DNA of 64,000 nucleotides. It comes from JBAZZQ01 sp041658725. GTDB taxonomy: Bacteria > Planctomycetota > Phycisphaerae > JAAYCJ01. The position numbers and the translations under genes were made by a program. Below are positions 1 to 8,203 of the stretch, one piece after another. Under the pieces are notes generated by a model. That model did not search any database. It had not been told where the DNA came from and saw nothing but the letters and a program-made list of their open reading frames with translations. Every line of letters starts with the position of its first letter. Positions within the stretch are counted from its first letter, which is position 1. The stretch lies in NCBI GenBank assembly GCA_041658725.1, contig JBAZZQ010000010.1, forward strand, positions 1 through 64,000, read 5' to 3'.

Positions 1-187
1 CGGGTGGCAATCACATCCTCCGTTTGCGGACGGCGGTCAAATCCGGTCGATGGGAAAACTTTTGGTCGCATTACCTTTGCCTCAAAGATTCTGCATAAGG
101 ACTACGTAAAATGAAAACTACACCCATAATTAATGAATGTTCAATGATATATATGGATGTGCCAATTTCAGGCCGACAAAAGATCAG

Positions 188-632
188 TATCAGATGGACC
201 TCCAAAGGAGGTCCATCTGATAGTCAAGGAATATAAATATGGTATTTACTCGGTCCATGACATTCAGTATCATATACTAAAACAAAAAATATCGGTATGC
301 GATTTAGCGTGGTGAGATCGGCTAGGGTTGCCGTGACTTGCTCCGGCCGATTGGAATATATCGAGAAATCACGGTCATCGTGGAGCGATTGCCCCAGATA
401 ATGCGCACATGCTGATCTCGATTCCGCCGGTACTGGGGCTAGCACCTGTGGAATCGATGCTATTTCTGTGCCACAGTTGGCACGATGACCGATGAGATGA
501 TCAAGAGATACATCGAGAAGCAAAAATGGAGTGAGGACGGCGGGAAGAGTTTAATATCGTGGAGGCATTAAGGCCGCTTTAGCGGCTTTTAGTGGCAATT
601 CATCCTACTGGCTTTAACCGATAGTGGTTTCG
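188..632 (+). mobile_element. Decayed IS200/IS605-family insertion sequence
   Basis: The left side is a perfect hairpin: 16-nt arms at 188-203 and 207-222 around an AAA loop, placed just before the transposase start as in IS200 elements. Remnants of a Y1 transposase follow. The right side has a short hairpin with a T run (573-590, arms GCCGCT/AGCGGC) and then an imperfect stem near 604-630. Exact ends are uncertain because the element is degenerate and elements of this family make no target duplication. Confidence 0.7.
238..571 (+). pseudogene. IS200-like Y1 transposase (TnpA) pseudogene
   Basis: Three frames must be joined to recover the family. From 238 one reads YSVHDIQYHILKQK. A shift then gives KYRYAI-stop-RGEIG with further stops, then APDNAHMLISIPPVL, and finally DEMIKRYIEKQ, which contains the position of the catalytic tyrosine. 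In intact IS200 transposases the middle block is PDHVHLLISIPP with the HUH metal-binding histidines. Here the first histidine is Asn, so the active site is broken as well as the frame. The gene is also shortened between the HUH block and the C-terminal helix. The product is certainly inactive; the family assignment rests on the order and spacing of these blocks. Confidence 0.75.
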
Positions 633-669
633 TACGGCGTTGTTTTAAAAAATAAGGTTAAATATACAT

Positions 670-1980
670 ATGAAAAATACTTGGGTAATTCTTCTTCTGA
701 TATTTTGTATATCTGGATGTTGTTCACTCGACAAAAAAACAGAAAAGTCCCTTTGGGATAGTGACAACTATCGCAACTATGGCGAGATGGGAGAACGTCG
801 AAAACAAAAGTTGCTCAAAGACTTTCAACCTGAAGGCAATATTCTGGTTGGAAGTTGCGAGGTGATTTATGCCAAAGGCCTAAAGTTACAAGCCGAGCGT
901 ATTGCACATCGCTTCGATAAAGACATAAACTATATTCGTCAGTCAACTTATATCCAAATACCTTTTGATTGTATCCGTCTTTATATAGTGCGACAAAAGG
1001 AAATGTATGATCTCCTAAGGACACCTTTTTTTATTGAAAAAGATAATAAATTTGGTTCGATACTATATGTCCAGCCAGGACAAGAAAAATTTGAAGAAAT
1101 CCTTGCATCCAATTTTTCCAATTATCTTGCAACGTTCCATGAAATCGTTGAAACTTCACTCATGAATCCCAGAGAGGGTTCAGGATTATTAAACGATTAC
1201 TCTTGGACGGCATACGGTTGCATTCCTTGCCGAAGATATTATTACACACGATGGTTCCGTGAGGGGTTGGCTGAGTACGCCTCCTGTCTTATTTCTGAAT
1301 CGATTCTATCTGAGATTCCTTCAAAAACGAATTCTTCCTCTTTAATATTTAACATTAAAGAAAATTATGATTTTCCCTTCTCCGCTTTAAGTAAGGTTCG
1401 AGGAGATTTATTTAGCTGGGATCAATTTTTATACGGTCCACCTACCATTAACGTAGTGCGTTCCATCGAGCAATGTAGTAGTAATCCAAATTCTCCCAAG
1501 GAATATGGGGGCTATTATCGTGCTGCGCTAGGTTTATTTCTAACCATTCATGATCGATATAGCGATGAAGGTATCAAACTTATTGTCATGGGCATAAGGA
1601 ACTTGGAGCAGGCCGACGGACCCTCTCTGATTAGACTCATCAATCAAACATTGAAAACGGATATCGTGAAACTGGCTGCTGATTTTCGCTTTCCGTATGC
1701 CGGTATGGGAATGATATATATTCAACCGAACCTCAACGATGATAGTCATACACTTGATCGAGAGGGGTTACATGTCGATTTTCTTGACCCAAAAGGTTTG
1801 GGAGCTAAAGCGGGAATCCAAGTGGGCGATTATATAATCCAAATAAACGGACATAACATCCTTACAAATTTCGACTACGAACGAACTCTCAATAAATATA
1901 AAGATCAAAAAAGTGTCAAGGTGAAAGTTTATCGAAAAGGCAAGGGTGAATTGTCTTTGGAAATGAAGTTGTCAAATTAA
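670..1980 (+). CDS. Lipoprotein with degenerate gluzincin-like region and C-terminal PDZ domain
   Basis: A 436-aa protein with a lipoprotein signal (hydrophobic residues 5-15, then CISGC), so it is probably anchored outside the cytoplasm. Around residue 156 it has FHEIVE and near 195-203 WFREGLAEYAS. The second block is typical of the peptidase-MA/gluzincin superfamily, where it follows an HExxH zinc helix. Here the helix reads HEIVE, lacking the second zinc histidine, so catalysis is doubtful. Residues about 365-436 form a PDZ-like domain (GLGAKAGIQVGDYIIQINGH). The gene is visibly more AT-rich than its neighbours and sits beside a decayed insertion sequence, which suggests acquisition. Its substrate is unknown. 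Confidence 0.7.
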   Translation: MKNTWVILLLIFCISGCCSLDKKTEKSLWDSDNYRNYGEMGERRKQKLLKDFQPEGNILVGSCEVIYAKGLKLQAERIAHRFDKDINYIRQSTYIQIPFDCIRLYIVRQKEMYDLLRTPFFIEKDNKFGSILYVQPGQEKFEEILASNFSNYLATFHEIVETSLMNPREGSGLLNDYSWTAYGCIPCRRYYYTRWFREGLAEYASCLISESILSEIPSKTNSSSLIFNIKENYDFPFSALSKVRGDLFSWDQFLYGPPTINVVRSIEQCSSNPNSPKEYGGYYRAALGLFLTIHDRYSDEGIKLIVMGIRNLEQADGPSLIRLINQTLKTDIVKLAADFRFPYAGMGMIYIQPNLNDDSHTLDREGLHVDFLDPKGLGAKAGIQVGDYIIQINGHNILTNFDYERTLNKYKDQKSVKVKVYRKGKGELSLEMKLSN

Positions 1981-2093
1981 AAACAAGATACGAACGAGTG
2001 GCAGGGGTCAATGTTATTTTTAGTTGAAATTTAAGAGCCGAAGAGGGAATCGAAATCGGCGATTTGAAAGTTTCCAATTTTGTAAAAATCAAC

Positions 2094-2405
2094 TTACGAA
2101 CCTATGAGCAAACTTCGGCATTGCTCTGGGGTGAGGTTTTGGATGACAAGGGTTTTTCGGGGGCTGGTCATGCCTGATTCGATGGTGATGTTTTGTTTTG
2201 GAACCGCCAGAAGTTTGGAGAGGAATTGGATCAAAGCCTGGTTGGCCTTTCCTTTTTCAGGAGGAGCGCCGACGGCGATTTTCAGGCACTCGCCGTGCGG
2301 ACCTAAGATTTTTGTCCGGGACGCGCCGGGGGAGATTTTTACCTGGAGACGGACACCGTTTTCGCACGCCGAAATAATTTTTTGCCAGTCGTTATGGGTC
2401 GGCAT
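2094..2405 (-). CDS. DUF167 (YggU/UPF0235) family protein
   Basis: A 103-aa cytoplasmic protein of the DUF167 family. Visible family blocks are LQVKISPGASRT near residue 20, then VGAPPEKGKANQALIQFLSKLL, whose PPxKGKAN core is the signature, and a final ITIESGMTSPRKTLVI strand. The length matches the family. Function is unknown in general. It lies downstream of proC on the same strand, a pairing seen in many bacteria, where YggU-like genes follow proC. The gap to proC is taken up by a palindromic repeat, so co-transcription is possible but not assured. Confidence 0.85.
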   Translation of the reverse strand: MPTHNDWQKIISACENGVRLQVKISPGASRTKILGPHGECLKIAVGAPPEKGKANQALIQFLSKLLAVPKQNITIESGMTSPRKTLVIQNLTPEQCRSLLIGS

Positions 2406-2439
2406 TTCATTGAATCCTTATACTTGCCCAAGAGAATGA

Positions 2440-2518
2440 AACCGCAAAGACCGCAAGGGACGCAAAGTTAAGAATTTATAAAAGAATTATCTTTGCGTCC
2501 TTTGCGGTCTTTGCGGTT
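2440..2518. repeat. Palindromic intergenic repeat (ACCGCAAAGACCGC type)
   Basis: Two 28-nt arms (2440-2467 and 2491-2518) are reverse complements with one mismatch, around a 23-nt AT-rich loop. A relative with different bases lies at 15874-15947. It could fold as a strong RNA hairpin between proC and the DUF167 gene. Confidence 0.85.
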
Positions 2519-2522
2519 AAAC

Positions 2523-3335
2523 TTATTTTCCCAATTGCCGGCTTCGGTCGGCGGCGGCGGTGATGGCTTCGATAAACGCTTGTTTGACCTTGTGAGATTC
2601 AAGAACGTTGATGGCGGCTTCGGTGGTTCCGCCGGGGGACGTAACCTTTCGTCGAAGCTCCTGGGGTTCTGCCTGGTTTTCCAGGACCATTTTTGCGGCA
2701 CCGAGGGCGGTATTGGCGGATAGTTTCAAGGCATCGTTTCGCGATAAACCCAGAGTCACTCCCGCCTCGACCATGGCTTCAATCAGGTAGAAAAAATATG
2801 CCGGCCCGGAACCCGATAGGGCGGTCACGGGGTCCATGAATTCTTCTTCCTCGGTGAGGGTTACACCGGACGAAGCGAAGAGGCTTTTGGCGAATTCCAG
2901 GTGTTGTTCGGTAGCGAATTTTCCGCGACACAGGGCGGTGGTGCCGGCTCCGATCATCAACGGGGTATTCGGCATGACGCGGATGACGGGTATGGATTTT
3001 CCGATACTGGTTTCGATGAAGCGGGTGGAAATTCCAGCTGCGATGGAGATGATCAATTGATCTTGCCCGAGTGCGGGTTTGATCTGGTCGAGGACTTGGG
3101 GAATCTGCTGGGGTTTGACGGCTAAAACAATATTTTCAGAGTTTTCAGCCAGGGAAAGATTGTCTTGATAAACATACATCCCGAATTTGCCGTCAAAGAA
3201 CTTTGTCCTCTCCTCAGAGGGGTCACAAATTGTCCATTGCGTGGATCGGAAAGAATACAGGTTTTGGCAGATGGCTTCTGCCATATTTCCCGCCCCGACA
3301 AAACCGATTTTAAACCTGAATGGGTGTGGAGCCAT
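2523..3335 (-). CDS. proC: Pyrroline-5-carboxylate reductase
   Basis: NAD(P)H-dependent enzyme for the last step of proline synthesis; cytoplasmic. The predicted 270-aa length is normal. The N-terminal Rossmann motif FVGAGNMAEAI covers residues 11-21, and the C-terminal catalytic and dimer region contains ALSGSGPAYFFYLIEAMVEAG and SPGGTTEAAINVLE, both family signatures. I chose the ATG at 3335 because AGGAAAGG lies just upstream at good spacing; an earlier in-frame ATG at 3362 has no such site. The start overlaps the end of infC by 26 nt, which implies translational coupling in the thrS-infC-proC run. proC in the place usually taken by rpmI-rplT is unusual. Confidence 0.95.
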   Translation of the reverse strand: MAPHPFRFKIGFVGAGNMAEAICQNLYSFRSTQWTICDPSEERTKFFDGKFGMYVYQDNLSLAENSENIVLAVKPQQIPQVLDQIKPALGQDQLIISIAAGISTRFIETSIGKSIPVIRVMPNTPLMIGAGTTALCRGKFATEQHLEFAKSLFASSGVTLTEEEEFMDPVTALSGSGPAYFFYLIEAMVEAGVTLGLSRNDALKLSANTALGAAKMVLENQAEPQELRRKVTSPGGTTEAAINVLESHKVKQAFIEAITAAADRSRQLGK

Positions 3336-3957
3336 TTTCCTTTCCTGCCGGTTGGGGGTCACTCAGTTGAGTCTGCGGCCCAGGGGTTTGCTGGTCGGGT
3401 TTCGGGGGTTCGATTTTTTTCTGCGGTTTAACGGACACGGGCAGTTTTTTGACCTTTGGGGCCAGGATCATGATCATCCGCCTGCCCTCGGAGCGGGTTT
3501 CCCGTTCAATTTTGGCTACGTCGTCAAGTTTGACGATAATTTCTTTGAACGTCTCCCGGCCGATGTCCTGATGCAGATTCTCCCGCCCGCGGAAGATCAT
3601 CGTAAACTGCACTTTAGAACCTTCTTCCAGAAATTCCCGAGCGCGATCCAGTTTGATTTCGATATCGTGGTCATCCGTTTTGGGGCGGATTCGTAATTCC
3701 TTTTGTTCGTGCACGTGTTGTTTTTTGCGGGCCAGATGCTCTTTTTTCTGCTGCTGGTACTTATATTTACCGTAGTCCATGATTTTGCATACAGGTGGAT
3801 TTTCGTTGGGTGCAACCTCCATCAGGTCCAGCCCGATAGATCGCGCTCGCTCAATCGCTTCCCGCGTTGGTATTACTCCCAATTGTTCCCCCGTTTCAGA
3901 AATGACCCTGATCTTCGGCACACGGATTTGCTCGTTCATTCGCATTTTTGGCTGAAT
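3310..3957 (-). CDS. infC: Translation initiation factor IF-3, probable ATT start
   Basis: IF-3 binds the 30S subunit, checks start-codon pairing and prevents early subunit joining. The N-domain begins at MNEQIRVPKIRVI, followed by the linker NPPVCKIMDYGKYKYQQQKK and the C-domain with KVQFTMIFRGRE. The last 40 or so residues are a Pro/Gln-rich tail beyond the usual end. The first ATG (3945) is 20 nt from the only Shine-Dalgarno site, AGGAGGT at 3966-3972. An in-frame ATT at 3957 is exactly 8 nt from it and adds Ile-Gln-Pro-Lys. ATT starts in infC are known from E. coli, where they let IF-3 limit its own synthesis, so I place the start there (215 aa). Confidence 0.93.
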   Translation of the reverse strand: MQPKMRMNEQIRVPKIRVISETGEQLGVIPTREAIERARSIGLDLMEVAPNENPPVCKIMDYGKYKYQQQKKEHLARKKQHVHEQKELRIRPKTDDHDIEIKLDRAREFLEEGSKVQFTMIFRGRENLHQDIGRETFKEIIVKLDDVAKIERETRSEGRRMIMILAPKVKKLPVSVKPQKKIEPPKPDQQTPGPQTQLSDPQPAGKENGSTPIQV

Positions 3958-4057
3958 AGTTTTTTACCTCCTATAAAGACTTTAAAATATCCCAGGCCGG
4001 GCAAGCCCGGCCGCTAAATAAATATGAGATGTTACCGCGAGAAAAAAACTTCTCACA

Positions 4058-6010
4058 TTATGCTATTATACGACTTTCAACTTCCTGACGCAACCTTGCG
4101 ATAAATTCGTCTAAGCTCAAACTGCCCAGTTGATCGCCTTTTCTAATTCGCACCGCTACCTGACCGGTGTCTTGCTCTTGTTGACCCACGACCAGCATGT
4201 AGGGAATCTTGGCCATCGTCGCGCGGCGTATTTTTGCTCCTACTTTATCATCGGCCAAGTCAATTTCAACCCGAAAGCCGGATTGACGTAGTTTCTCGCA
4301 GACCATTGTACCATAATTATTGAATTTTTCACTCACGGTCAGAATAATTGCCTGAACGGGTGCCAGCCAAACCGGAAACGCCCCGGCATAATGCTCCACC
4401 AGCCCGCCAATGAAACGTTCCATGGAACCCAGGACTGCCCGGTGGACCATGACGGCTTTGTGTTCGGTGTTGTCTGAACCAATATAAGTACAGTTAAATC
4501 TTTGGGGTAGATTAAGATCGACCTGGATGGTCGGTCCCTGCCATTCCCGGCCGAGGCTGTCAACCAGCATCATTTGAATTTTGGGACCATAAAATACCCC
4601 GCCGCCCTCTTCCACCTCATATTTCAGGTTGCGGTTATTTAAAACCTGGCGAAGGGCGTTGGTGGACCATTCCCATTCCTCGTTGGTCCCAATGCTTTTT
4701 TGCGGGCGGGTGGCCAGGGATGTTTTGTATTCATAACCAAAAATTTTAAGCATGAAATCGACAAGCTCGACCGTGGAATCGATTTCGGCGTACAGTTGCT
4801 CGATCGTGCAGAAGATATGGGCATCGTCCTGGGTAAATCCTCGGACGCGAAGCATGCCGTGAAGGGTTCCGGTCGGTTCGTAGCGGTAGACCGTTCCCAT
4901 TTCGCAATAGCGGATGGGAAGATCGCGATAGCTTCGCAACTGTGATTTGTAAATTTGGATATGGCCGGGGCAATTCATGGGTTTGACGCGGAAATTCTGG
5001 CCGTCGATGTCCATCGGCGAGTACATCATTTCGCTGTAGGCTTCGAGATGGCCGGAAATCTGGTAAGTTTTCTCGTTGGCGATGTGCGGTGTGTAGACCT
5101 GCTGATAGCCGCGTTTGAAATGCTCATCAAGCCAAAATCGTTCGATGATCTGGCGGATGGTCGATCCCTTGGGATGCCAGAGGATCAGGCCCGGACCGAT
5201 CAGATCGCTGACGGAATAGATATCAAGCTGCTTGCCGAGGATTCGATGGTCGCGACGTTCGGCTTCTTCGACTTTTTCCAAGTGCTTTTTGAGATTTTCC
5301 GGATCGTAGAACGCGATACCGTAGATTCGTGTGAGCATTTTATTTTTGGCATCGCCCCGCCAGTAGGCTCCGGCGACGGTTTGAAGTTTAAAGGTTTTGA
5401 TAAAGTTGGTATGCGGAACATGCGGGCCTCGGCACAGGTCCAGAAAATCGCCGTGCCGATAGATGCTGACCTTTCCGGAGGGTTCCACTTTGGCAATTTC
5501 GTCGATGAGTTCTATTTTGTATTGCTGGCCCAGTTGACGAAATTCCTGCCGGGCGTTGTCGAAGGTAACTTCGGTCCGTTCGAAGAATTGGCGTTCCTTG
5601 GCCAGTTTGGACATTTGTTTTTCGATTTTCGGCAGGTCTTCCAGGCGGATGGGTTCGGGCAGATCGAAGTCATAATAAAAACCATATTTGAAATCGTCTA
5701 CGAGAGCCGGCCCGATGGTGTATTGAACCGTTTCGCCATAAAGGCGCCTCATCGCCTGAGCCAGAAGGTGGGCGCAACTGTGCCGTAGAATTTGCAGGAT
5801 TTCACGATTCTCGTCGCTGAGGAAAACCGGCTCGATTTTGGCGGCTCCGTCAATGCCTGCGCCAAGGTCAACGAGTTTCCCATCAGCCCGGGCGGCGATA
5901 ATATTTTTGACCTGATCGCCCAAGTGCTCCTTAAAAATTTCATATATTTTTTTATTGTCCGGGATGTCAATTTCCCTGCCGTCAGATAATACTAATTTAG
6001 TCACTTCCAT
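4058..6010 (-). CDS. thrS: Threonine--tRNA ligase
   Basis: Class II synthetase charging tRNA-Thr, 650 aa, full length. It has an N-terminal TGS domain (about 1-63) and the editing domain with the zinc-type HSCAH pair at residues 77-81 and LDLCRGPHVP. The catalytic core shows MNCPGH (zinc cysteine near 346) and motif 2 around RYEPTGTLHGMLRVRGFTQD. The C-terminal anticodon-binding domain ends near VRIRKGDQLG. It is the first gene of the minus-strand run thrS-infC-proC. The upstream 270 nt holds two palindromic repeats and I see no T-box signature there. Confidence 0.97.
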   Translation of the reverse strand: MEVTKLVLSDGREIDIPDNKKIYEIFKEHLGDQVKNIIAARADGKLVDLGAGIDGAAKIEPVFLSDENREILQILRHSCAHLLAQAMRRLYGETVQYTIGPALVDDFKYGFYYDFDLPEPIRLEDLPKIEKQMSKLAKERQFFERTEVTFDNARQEFRQLGQQYKIELIDEIAKVEPSGKVSIYRHGDFLDLCRGPHVPHTNFIKTFKLQTVAGAYWRGDAKNKMLTRIYGIAFYDPENLKKHLEKVEEAERRDHRILGKQLDIYSVSDLIGPGLILWHPKGSTIRQIIERFWLDEHFKRGYQQVYTPHIANEKTYQISGHLEAYSEMMYSPMDIDGQNFRVKPMNCPGHIQIYKSQLRSYRDLPIRYCEMGTVYRYEPTGTLHGMLRVRGFTQDDAHIFCTIEQLYAEIDSTVELVDFMLKIFGYEYKTSLATRPQKSIGTNEEWEWSTNALRQVLNNRNLKYEVEEGGGVFYGPKIQMMLVDSLGREWQGPTIQVDLNLPQRFNCTYIGSDNTEHKAVMVHRAVLGSMERFIGGLVEHYAGAFPVWLAPVQAIILTVSEKFNNYGTMVCEKLRQSGFRVEIDLADDKVGAKIRRATMAKIPYMLVVGQQEQDTGQVAVRIRKGDQLGSLSLDEFIARLRQEVESRIIA

Positions 6011-6030
6011 TTACCTTCGTTCAAAAATCC

Positions 6031-6117
6031 GTCATTGCGAGGATCGCAGCGACGAAGCAATCTGGTTCCATCGTCTTTGGAATAAGATCGAGATTGCTTC
6101 ACTGCGCTCGCAATGAC
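6031..6117. repeat. Palindromic repeat (GTCATTGCGAGG type)
   Basis: The unit begins GTCATTGCGAGGATCGCAGC and ends with its inverted form, GATTGCTTCACTGCGCTCGC then AATGAC. It lies directly upstream of thrS and resembles dispersed intergenic repeats found in many bacterial genomes. Confidence 0.75.
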
Positions 6118-6206
6118 ATAATGTACCTGTATGTATCATTTTGCGTTTCACTTGGAATATTATAACTGTAAAGACATGAAAGACTCAAGTGAACATTGTA
6201 AATTAG

Positions 6207-6258
6207 GGAAGAACACTCCCTCACGGTCGTGCCTCTTTAAGAGAGGGAGTGTTCTTCC
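6207..6258. repeat. Palindrome with the CTCCCTCACGGTCG repeat core
   Basis: Perfect 16-nt arms at 6207-6222 and 6243-6258 flank a 20-nt loop. Bases 6214-6237 are identical to 24 bases inside argS at 14360-14383. Related cores occur at 6674-6697, 17992-18047 and 24629-24686. Confidence 0.85.
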
Positions 6259-6282
6259 ATTACAAATGAGAGGAGATGACCA

Positions 6283-6669
6283 ATGTGGCATGTTTTGGCG
6301 TTGACTGCGGCGGTGGTGTTAAATGCCTCAGCGAATTTGCTGCTAAAGTTCGGTATGCGGGCGATTCAAGCCCAGCCGATTGCGGCGGCTGGGGAAGGCG
6401 CAGCGCATACATTTAAAAGCATGATTTTTTCACCGCTGATTTTGCTGGGATTGGTATTTTTTGCTCTGAACGTGCCGCTGTACGCCTTTGCCCTGGGAAA
6501 ATTCAAGGTCTCTCTGGCCTATCCGATCATGACCGGTTGCGGGTTTGGCATTATCGTTCTGGTCGCGGGTTTTTCCGGCCTGCAGGAACGATTGGACTGG
6601 ACACAACTCGTCGGAGTGGCGCTCATCCTGATTGGGGTGATCGTGGTTAGTAGCGGAATGCAAAATTAA
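6283..6669 (+). CDS. Four-helix SMR/EamA-like small membrane transporter
   Basis: A 128-aa, very hydrophobic protein with four predicted membrane helices (about 4-22, 48-66, 74-96, 102-122), the size and layout of the small multidrug resistance/EamA half-transporter superfamily. The glutamate in helix 1 that couples protons in EmrE is absent; the matching stretch reads VVLNASANLLLK. It is therefore more likely a paired flippase-type or metabolite half-transporter (ArnE-like arrangement) than a drug pump. The Shine-Dalgarno AGGAG lies 7 nt before the ATG. No partner half-transporter is adjacent, so it may act as a homodimer. Confidence 0.75.
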   Translation: MWHVLALTAAVVLNASANLLLKFGMRAIQAQPIAAAGEGAAHTFKSMIFSPLILLGLVFFALNVPLYAFALGKFKVSLAYPIMTGCGFGIIVLVAGFSGLQERLDWTQLVGVALILIGVIVVSSGMQN

Positions 6670-6673
6670 TACC

Positions 6674-6697
6674 CGCTCCCTCACGGTCGCGGCTCGT
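6674..6697. repeat. Copy of the CTCCCTCACGGTCG repeat core
   Basis: GCTCCCTCACGGTCGCGGCT begins here. It is the inverted form, with one change, of the sequence near 24633-24653. No full palindromic partner arm is seen at this copy. Confidence 0.6.
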
Positions 6698-6820
6698 CTC
6701 GCCCGACAATCCTGGCACGCCCGCAGTGAACGGGCGGTGAGAATTGGTTTGCAAAATAGGGTGTCGCTTGCTACAAAGACAGCTTAGTGCAATACCGTTA
6801 ATCAGCAAAGGAGGCTGGCC

Positions 6821-8176
6821 GTGAAGCGAATGTTGACCCGCATCGTTCTGTGGTTCCTGGCGTCGGTAGTTTTATCCCTTTCCGCTACGGTTGAGGCAAA
6901 GGTGGTCTATGTCAAAACCGACGGTGATGATTTCCACACCGGACTTTCCTGGGACCAAGCCAAGCTGACAGTTCAGGAGGGATTGCTTACCGCAGATGTC
7001 AATGATCAGGTCTGGGTTGCGATGGGGACGTATAATGGGTGTATTACACTTCAAGCCGGCGTTGCCCTGTATGGTGGATTTATCGGTAATGAAACGACTC
7101 TGTCTCAACGGGATTTCCGCACTAATCTAACCATCCTCGACGGTCAGAATGGCGGCAGCGTAGTGACTTCTCCTTCCGAGGCTGACAACACCACCCGCAT
7201 CGACGGGTTTACCATCAAAAATGGAGAAGGTACGGATTCTGGTGGCGACTTCTACGGCGGCGGGATTTATTGTTTGTCGTCTTCTTCCCCAATCATAATC
7301 AACAACACGATCAACGGGAACACTGCTACCTACGGCGGTGGGATTTACTGTTCTTCGTCTTCTTCCCCGATTATCATCAACAACACGATCAACGAAAACA
7401 CTGCCACCTCCGGTGGTGGGATTTCCTGCGTTACGTCTTTCTCGACTATCACCAATAACATAATCAGCGGAAACTACGCCGACTCACAGGGCGGTGGGAT
7501 TTACTGCTATCAATCTTCCCCTTCCGTCGCCAATAATACGATTAGCGGAAACATCGCCTACTACAACGGCGGTGGGATTTACTGTTTTTTTTCTTCGCCA
7601 GCCATCATCAACAATACGATCAGCGAAAACCACATTTACGACGCCTTCGGCGGTGGGATTTATTGTTCTAACTCTTCCCCTTCCGTCGCCAACAACATCA
7701 TCGCCTTTAATGACACGGGAATTTATAAGGTTCCCGGTATCGATACACCTGTGTTTCGCAACAATTGTGTCTTCAATCCGGGTGGAGATAATTACACGAA
7801 TCTGTCGGCGGGAACGGGGGATATTTCCCTTGATCCGCTGTTTGTGGATAATGCCACTGGAAACTTCCATCTTACCGCGAATTCCCCATGCATCGATCAG
7901 GGAAGCGACAACGACACGCAGACGAGTTGGGTGGATATGGACAACCAGACCCGGATTGCCGGACCCCATTTGGACATCGGGGCAGATGAATATCCGTTTA
8001 CGATTCTGGCCGATTGCGACCGGAACGGTCAGGTTACGGCGGCGGATTTGGCGATTATAATGGGAAGCATGGACCTTTCATTTGGCCAGGCAGGATACTG
8101 GGGCAAGGCCGACCTGGACAGCGATGGGTCAATTACCTCAACCGATCTTGCCATCGTATTGAATAATATAGAATAG
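6821..8176 (+). CDS. Secreted right-handed beta-helix protein with dockerin-like C-terminus
   Basis: 451 aa starting at GTG; AAAGGAGG lies 6 nt upstream. Residues 1-26 form a signal peptide ending near VEA. From about residue 145 to 295 there are five or more repeats of roughly 20-25 residues built on GGGIYC, a short serine-rich turn, then NNTISGN. This is the pattern of pectate-lyase-like parallel beta-helices. The final 55 residues contain two calcium-binding, dockerin type I-like segments (DCDRNGQVTAADLAIIM and DLDSDGSITSTDLAIVL). The same tail style ends the proteins at 44463 and 47012. The role is probably surface adhesion or polysaccharide binding; no lyase catalytic residues can be assigned by eye. 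Confidence 0.8.
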   Translation: MKRMLTRIVLWFLASVVLSLSATVEAKVVYVKTDGDDFHTGLSWDQAKLTVQEGLLTADVNDQVWVAMGTYNGCITLQAGVALYGGFIGNETTLSQRDFRTNLTILDGQNGGSVVTSPSEADNTTRIDGFTIKNGEGTDSGGDFYGGGIYCLSSSSPIIINNTINGNTATYGGGIYCSSSSSPIIINNTINENTATSGGGISCVTSFSTITNNIISGNYADSQGGGIYCYQSSPSVANNTISGNIAYYNGGGIYCFFSSPAIINNTISENHIYDAFGGGIYCSNSSPSVANNIIAFNDTGIYKVPGIDTPVFRNNCVFNPGGDNYTNLSAGTGDISLDPLFVDNATGNFHLTANSPCIDQGSDNDTQTSWVDMDNQTRIAGPHLDIGADEYPFTILADCDRNGQVTAADLAIIMGSMDLSFGQAGYWGKADLDSDGSITSTDLAIVLNNIE

Positions 8177-8203
8177 AAAGTAAGGTGCGTTTGGACACAC
8201 ACC

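Noticed and set aside
224..523. Minus-strand open frame of 99 codons
   Set aside because: It is antisense to the degenerate IS200-type transposase and has no family features.
6011..6282. T-box or other amino-acid riboswitch before thrS
   Set aside because: No T-box core or specifier loop is seen; the interval is filled by two palindromic repeats.
7250..7700. CRISPR-like or tandem DNA repeat array
   Set aside because: The periodicity is the codon pattern of GGGIYC...NNTI beta-helix repeats inside a long open gene, with no uniform spacers.
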